Positions 21,659 through 25,571 of a stretch of DNA of 25,571 nucleotides are shown one piece after another (positions within the stretch are counted from its first letter, which is position 1; every line of letters starts with the position of its first letter). The notes beneath the pieces are model-generated. The model did not search any database. It saw only the letters and a list, made by a program, of their open reading frames with translations, and was not told the origin of the DNA. The translations under genes and the position numbers were made by a program. The DNA lies in contig CAZAOZ010000044.1 of the NCBI GenBank assembly GCA_964486865.1, positions 1-25,571 of the forward strand. The letters run 5' to 3'. Source of the stretch: Ga0077527 sp964486865 (GTDB lineage: Bacteria > Pseudomonadota > Gammaproteobacteria > Burkholderiales > SG8-41).

Positions 21659-22672
21659 TCAGGCGCCGATTCTAGCAAAATCAATTTCGGCGAAGACGCG
21701 TTCCGGTGCAAGATCGTTCAGGCATTTGAAATGCCCCAGCGGGCACTCGCGCCTGAAACAGGGGCTGCACTCGACGCCGAGCGAGACGATGCGCGCCTGC
21801 GTGCTCAGCGGCGGCGTGAACCGCGGCGAACTCGATCCATACAGTGCGACGAGCGGACGGCCGACCGCGGCAGCGACATGCATCAGCCCGGAGTCATTGG
21901 TGACGGTCAGGCGTGCCGCCGCCAGCAGATCGACGGCCTCGGCGATGCTGGTCTTGCCGCAGAGATTGACGCAGGCGCCGGCGCTGGCCTGCAGGATGGT
22001 TTCCGCAACCGCGTGATCCCTGGGTGAGCCGACCAGCCAGACCGCGCAGCCGCGCGCGGCGAGGCTCCGGGCGAGCGTCGCGAAATGCGCGGCCGGCCAG
22101 CATTTGGCCGGGCCGTATTCGGCGCCGGGACAGAAGGCGACCGCCGGTTTGCCGCGGTCGAGTTGCAGCCGGGCCAGCAACGCGGTCTGATCCGCGGCGG
22201 ATGAGGTCAGCACGGGGGACGGCAGGGTTGCGGGCAATGGCATGCCGGCGGACAGCGCCAGCGCCGCGAAGCGCTGCGCCATCTGCGGCAGGGCCTGCGC
22301 GTCGAGCCGGCGCAGATCGTTGAGCAGCCCCCAGCGCGCCTCGCCGCGAAATCCGGTGCGCACGGGTATGCCGGCGAACCACGGGATCAGTGCCGATTTG
22401 AATGAATTGGGCAATACCACGGCCCGGTCATAGCCGGCGGCACGCAGCGAGTGGCCGAACCTGCGGCGCGCCGCGAGCTGCAGGGCGCCATGGCCGAACG
22501 GATTTTCGATGCCGGCGCGCACTTCGGGCATGCGCGCGAGCAGCGGCAGCGTCCACGGCGGGGCTAAATAGTCGATCTGCGCGCCGGGGTGGCGGTCCTT
22601 GAGCAGCCGCAGCAGCGGCTGCGAGAGGACGGTATCGCCGACCCAGGAGGGGCCGACAACAAGTATGTTCAT
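21659..22672 (-). CDS. waaF: ADP-heptose:LPS heptosyltransferase II
   Basis: This 337-residue GT9-family glycosyltransferase adds the second heptose to the LPS inner core at the cytoplasmic face of the inner membrane. Visible features are NILVVGPSWVGDTVLSQPLLRLLK at the N-terminus, the family FCPGAEYGPAKCWPAAHFATLARSL stretch in the donor-binding region (about 187-211), NDSGLMHVAAAVGRPLVALYGSSSPRFTPP (about 262-291) and the C-terminal CSPCFRRECPLGHFKCL cysteine cluster. The start ATG 22672 follows the zinc-finger gene by 23 bases; there is no clear ribosome site, so translation may rely on the upstream gene. The order ilvE, CHCC zinc finger, waaF is common in betaproteobacteria. WaaF is preferred over WaaC because of the GSSSPRFTPP pattern. 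Confidence 0.93.
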   Translation of the reverse strand: MNILVVGPSWVGDTVLSQPLLRLLKDRHPGAQIDYLAPPWTLPLLARMPEVRAGIENPFGHGALQLAARRRFGHSLRAAGYDRAVVLPNSFKSALIPWFAGIPVRTGFRGEARWGLLNDLRRLDAQALPQMAQRFAALALSAGMPLPATLPSPVLTSSAADQTALLARLQLDRGKPAVAFCPGAEYGPAKCWPAAHFATLARSLAARGCAVWLVGSPRDHAVAETILQASAGACVNLCGKTSIAEAVDLLAAARLTVTNDSGLMHVAAAVGRPLVALYGSSSPRFTPPLSTQARIVSLGVECSPCFRRECPLGHFKCLNDLAPERVFAEIDFARIGA

Positions 22673-22695
22673 GGGCGGCGCGGTGCGCGCACTAC

Positions 22696-22899
22696 TCAAT
22701 GATGCGCGGCGCCGGCGCCGCCTTTCAGCGTGTAGCGCGTGCCGCAGTACGGGCACAGCGCCTCACCGGTTTTTTCTACCGGCAGGAACACGCGGGGATG
22801 CGCGTTCCACAGCAGCATCGAGGGCATCGGGCAGTGCAGCGGCAGATCGTCGGTCGAGACTTCGATCAGCCGCGCCGTGTTGGCGGTGGGTTCGCTCAT
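22696..22899 (-). CDS. CHCC-type zinc-finger protein
   Basis: This 67-residue protein has the four ligands of the CHCC zinc-finger family: Cys23 (LHCP), His34 (NAHPRVFLPV), Cys49 and Cys52 (LCPYCGTRYTL). The family is related to the mitochondrial complex I subunit NDUFS6. In betaproteobacteria it usually sits between ilvE and an LPS gene, as here, with no known direct link to either. The C-terminus is a short Gly/Ala/His tail. It starts five bases after the ilvE stop, so it belongs to the same transcript. Zinc binding is expected from the ligands; its role is not established. Confidence 0.88.
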   Translation of the reverse strand: MSEPTANTARLIEVSTDDLPLHCPMPSMLLWNAHPRVFLPVEKTGEALCPYCGTRYTLKGGAGAAHH

Positions 22900-22904
22900 G
22901 ATGA

Positions 22905-23831
22905 TCAGACGGCCACCGGCGACAGCCAGTCGCGATGGGCGGCCGCTTTGCCGTTGACGCAGTCAAAAAACATTTTCTGCAGGCGCTCGGTGATCGGGCC
23001 GCGCTTGCCGTCGCCGATGACGCGGCCATCGACCTCGCGGATCGGCGTGACCTCGGCTGCAGTGCCGGTGAAAAAGGCTTCGTCGGCAATGTACAGGTCG
23101 TCGCGGGTGATGCGCCGCGAGGCCACGGTATAACCCATCTCCTCGGCGAGCGTGATGATCGATTCCCGGGTGATGCCGATCAGCGCGCTGGTCAGTTCGG
23201 GCTCGTAGAGCTTGCCGTTTTTGACCATGAACAGGTTTTCGCCGGAACCCTCGGCCACGAAACCATCGACATCGAGCAGCAGGCCTTCGTCGTAACCATG
23301 ATCCGTGGCCTCGAGGTTGGCGAGGATGGAGTTGGCATAGGTGCCGGAATATTTGGCGCGGGTCATCGACACGTTGACGTGGTGGCGGGCGTAAGACGAC
23401 GTTTTCACGCGGATGCCCTTTTCAATGGCTTCGGCGCCCAGATAGGCGCCCCACGGCCAGGCGGCAATGGCCACATGCACGCGGTTGCCCTTGGGCGACA
23501 CTCCCATTTTTTCCGAGCCGTAAAAGGCGATCGGCCGGATGTAGCAGGATTCCAGCTTGTTGGCGCGCACGACTTCCTTCTGCGCCGCCATGAGTTGTTC
23601 CCGCGTGTACGGGATTTTCATCATGTAGATATGCGCGGAGTTGAACAGCCGGTCGGTATGGTCCTGCAGACGGAAAATCGCCGTGCCGATCTCGGTCTTG
23701 TAGGCCCGCACCCCCTCAAAAACGGCCAGGCCGTAGTGCAGGGAATGGGTCAGGACGTGGGTTGTTGCGTCGCGCCAGGGCACCAGTTTCCCGTCTTGCC
23801 AGATATACCCGTCGCGGTCTGCCATGGACAT
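22905..23831 (-). CDS. ilvE: Branched-chain amino acid aminotransferase
   Basis: This 308-residue PLP enzyme (fold type IV) catalyses the last step of leucine, isoleucine and valine synthesis and the first step of their breakdown. Key features are DGYIWQDGKLVPWRDA at the N-terminus, HSLHYGLAVFEGVRAY (29-44), the PLP lysine Lys160 in MTRAKYSGTYANS, and EGSGENLFMVKNG with the following ITRESIITLAEEMGY. The start is ATG 23831, with GGGAGAG seven bases upstream; the frame extends to 23984 without family resemblance, and ATG 23825 is a second possible start. It is first in the ilvE-zinc finger-waaF operon and divergent from the adenylate cyclase gene. TAAAAT at 23912-23917 (minus) is a weak -10 candidate. 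Confidence 0.96.
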   Translation of the reverse strand: MSMADRDGYIWQDGKLVPWRDATTHVLTHSLHYGLAVFEGVRAYKTEIGTAIFRLQDHTDRLFNSAHIYMMKIPYTREQLMAAQKEVVRANKLESCYIRPIAFYGSEKMGVSPKGNRVHVAIAAWPWGAYLGAEAIEKGIRVKTSSYARHHVNVSMTRAKYSGTYANSILANLEATDHGYDEGLLLDVDGFVAEGSGENLFMVKNGKLYEPELTSALIGITRESIITLAEEMGYTVASRRITRDDLYIADEAFFTGTAAEVTPIREVDGRVIGDGKRGPITERLQKMFFDCVNGKAAAHRDWLSPVAV

Positions 23832-24002
23832 GCCGATACTCTCCCGATATTGAACTTCAGTGACGCTGAACGTGTTGCATATGGAGGGCGCTGTTGGTGC
23901 TGCGAACCGGCATTTTAGCCGATTTGCCCGGCAGTGCTGATGCGTTCGCCATACGGAAAATTGCTGCGCGTATCGCAAGTGCAAGTTAATGCCGTTACCG
24001 GA

Positions 24003-24008
24003 TACAAT
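24003..24008 (+). promoter_or_regulatory. Candidate -10 element for the adenylate cyclase gene
   Basis: TACAAT matches five of six -10 consensus bases and lies in the ilvE-cyclase divergent region. GTGCAA at 23979-23984 could be a poor -35 with an 18-base spacer. Visual call only. Confidence 0.35.
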
Positions 24009-24090
24009 GCGCGGATAGGTTGGTTGTCAGCAGACAACAAGCCCGGGGCGACAGCCGCCGGTGTCCGGCGAAACGGGAGTGGTGAAAAAG

Positions 24091-25398
24091 ATGGCGGGAA
24101 ACCTGCGCGCGCGGCTGAACGGTCTCAGCGAACGCGTGATCAACGCGCAAGACAGCGACCAGGACAGGCTCAACAAGACGCTGCTCATTTTTGCCTGCGG
24201 TCTGATGGGCTTCGGTTCGGTGCTGTGGCTGGCGCTGTACTGGGCGATGGGCATCAAGTTCTCATCGACGGTGCCGCTGCTGTATCTGGGCATCTCGGTG
24301 GTATCGCTGGCGTATTACATCTATTCGCTGAATTTTGCGATATTCCGTACGCTGCAGGTCAGCCTGTTCCTGTTCATGCCGTTCATCATGCAGTGGAGCA
24401 TCGGCAGTTTCGTCAGTTCTTCGGGTGTGGGCCTGTGGGCATTGCTGGCGCCGGTCGGCGTGATGATTTTCCAGGGCGCGCGCCAGTCGCTGCCGTGGTT
24501 CGCCGCATACGTCATCCTGACCGGGGTTTCGGGGTTTTTCGACTACTTGCTGACTTCGGGCGTGGAGGCGGGCGTCACCATGCAGAGCATCGCGGTGTTT
24601 TTTACGCTCAACTTCATCGCGATGTCCACCATCATGTACCTGCTGATTCGCTACTTCGTGAGCGAGCGCGACAAGCTGCAGGAAGCGGTCACCGAGCAGA
24701 ACCGTCTGCTGAGCATCGAGCAGGAGAAATCGGAAACCCTGCTGCTGAATATCCTGCCGGCGCCGATCGCGCGCCGCCTCAAGGATCAGAAGGGCATCAT
24801 TGCCGACGGTTTTGCCGATGTCACGGTGATGTTCGCCGACATCATCAATTTCACGAATCTCTCCGAAGAGGCGCCGCCCAAGGTCATGGTGGAGCTGCTG
24901 AACGAGGTGTTTTCAAAATTCGATGCGATGGCGGATTTTCACCATATCGAGAAAATCAAGACCATCGGTGATGCCTACATGGCGGCCGGCGGCCTGCTTG
25001 AGCATGACGGCGTCGATTTTGCGGTCGATGCGCGCGACTACACCGCGGCCATGCTGCGCCTGGCGCTGGACATGCAGAAATACATGAATGAGCTGTCGGA
25101 GACGAAAAAGATGCCGCTCTGCATCCATATCGGCATTTGCTCGGGGCCGGTGGTTGCCGGCGTGATCGGCACCCGCAAGTTCATCTACGACCTGTGGGGC
25201 GATACGGTCAACACGGCGAGCCGCGTCACCAGCGAGGCAAAGTCGGGCATGATTTATGTCGATGCGATGACTTACCGGCGCTCGAAAAGCCAGTTCGAGT
25301 TTGAAGGCCCGATTTCCGTCGTAGCCAAGGGCAAGGGCAAGATCGAGGTTTACCGGCTGATTGATCTCGCACCTCACTTGCGCGAAGTCACCGTATAA
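24091..25398 (+). CDS. Membrane-bound class III adenylate cyclase
   Basis: This 435-residue protein makes cAMP from ATP. Six membrane helices fill the first 200 residues, beginning with LLIFACGLMGFGSVLWLALY and ending with FFTLNFIAMSTIMYLLIRYF. A coiled signalling helix follows (ERDKLQEAVTEQNRLLSIEQEK), with the LLLNILPAPIARRLK junction. The cyclase domain has metal-binding Asp250 (MFADIINFT) and Asp294 (IGDAYM), the purine-specifying pair Lys290 (KIKTIG) and Asp367 (YDLWGD), typical of adenylate not guanylate cyclases, and transition-state residues Asn374 and Arg378 (NTASR). One catalytic domain is present, so it should act as a homodimer. ATG 24091 has GGGAG 11 bases upstream; GTG 24061, 24079 and 24082 are alternatives. 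The signal sensed is unknown; there is no separate ligand-binding domain beyond the membrane block. Confidence 0.92.
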   Translation: MAGNLRARLNGLSERVINAQDSDQDRLNKTLLIFACGLMGFGSVLWLALYWAMGIKFSSTVPLLYLGISVVSLAYYIYSLNFAIFRTLQVSLFLFMPFIMQWSIGSFVSSSGVGLWALLAPVGVMIFQGARQSLPWFAAYVILTGVSGFFDYLLTSGVEAGVTMQSIAVFFTLNFIAMSTIMYLLIRYFVSERDKLQEAVTEQNRLLSIEQEKSETLLLNILPAPIARRLKDQKGIIADGFADVTVMFADIINFTNLSEEAPPKVMVELLNEVFSKFDAMADFHHIEKIKTIGDAYMAAGGLLEHDGVDFAVDARDYTAAMLRLALDMQKYMNELSETKKMPLCIHIGICSGPVVAGVIGTRKFIYDLWGDTVNTASRVTSEAKSGMIYVDAMTYRRSKSQFEFEGPISVVAKGKGKIEVYRLIDLAPHLREVTV

Positions 25399-25431
25399 GT
25401 CGCTGTTTCTGCCGCGCCGTTGCTGCCGGTC

Positions 25432-25571
25432 AGCGGGCGGCGCCAAACAGCGCCAGCCACAGCGTTTTCACCGCATTCACCTCCTGCGCCACGCTGCGCG
25501 CGTTCACCCGTGCAAACGGCTCGCCGGCGAGCCGCTGCTGGTGTTGCAGTTCACGGAAGCGGCGATAGGCG
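25432..25571 (-). CDS. glnE: Probable glutamine synthetase adenylyltransferase, C-terminal fragment
   Basis: A minus-strand frame is open from the window edge to TGA at 25434-25432, giving the last 45 or so residues: AYRRFRELQHQQRLAGEP then a variable stretch and AVKTLWLALFGAAR. The AYR..R..QH..RL pattern followed by a distal V..LW...FG is what I recognise as the C-terminus of GlnE, the enzyme that adenylylates and de-adenylylates glutamine synthetase in nitrogen control. The fragment is too short to show a catalytic domain, so the call is moderate. It converges with the cyclase gene, 33 bases between stops, with no terminator visible. Confidence 0.6.

Noticed and set aside
1..25571. CRISPR array, phage, transposon or tRNA gene
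   Set aside because: I saw no regular spacer-repeat pattern, no integrase or transposase motifs, and no cloverleaf with a conserved TTCRANNC arm.

Overview
The window looks like chromosomal DNA of a GC-rich betaproteobacterium. The evidence is gene order and protein similarity recognised by eye: thiL-pgpA-pncC-recA-recX-alaS, ilvE-CHCC zinc finger-waaF, and the tail of a glnE-like gene. I cannot name a genus. There are 25 protein-coding genes, two of them cut by the window edges. I see no rRNA, tRNA, CRISPR array, transposase or phage gene.

Layout. (1) 1-2595, plus strand: the end of an acyl-CoA dehydrogenase gene, a divergent isocitrate/isopropylmalate-dehydrogenase-family gene and a 3-hydroxyisobutyrate-dehydrogenase-like gene, closely spaced and probably one catabolic operon. 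A minus-strand carboxymuconolactone-decarboxylase-family gene converges on it. (2) 3338-5564: two exported TPR proteins, one with a histidine cluster and one with a CxxxC pair, separated by a strong hairpin. (3) 5646-12557: a housekeeping block with thiL, pgpA and pncC, then recA with a LexA-box-like site, recX, a small lipoprotein gene and alaS. (4) 12606-14896: a Cache-domain histidine kinase and an Rcp1-type response regulator. (5) 14912-17307, minus: phosphomannomutase/phosphoglucomutase and a YheT-type hydrolase. A small DUF4870-like membrane protein gene (plus) follows, closed by a bidirectional terminator. (6) 17821-21620, minus: an accessory metabolic cluster with a SnoaL/NTF2-like protein, a phosphosulfolactate-synthase (ComA)-like protein, a TcuA-like flavoprotein and a class II aldolase. 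(7) 21659-23831, minus: ilvE, a CHCC zinc-finger gene and waaF. (8) 24091-25398: a six-helix membrane adenylate cyclase, convergent with a glnE-like 3' end.

The most unusual items are: the ComA-like gene cluster in a bacterium where coenzyme M synthesis would not be expected; the paired exported TPR proteins with metal-ligand-like residues; and an AT-rich element of about 25 nt found three times, each time at the 3' end of a gene (7632-7657, 16298-16323, 20189-20212). Two of those copies form the leader of a gene with no Shine-Dalgarno sequence. All family assignments are from reading the sequence; no database search was run.
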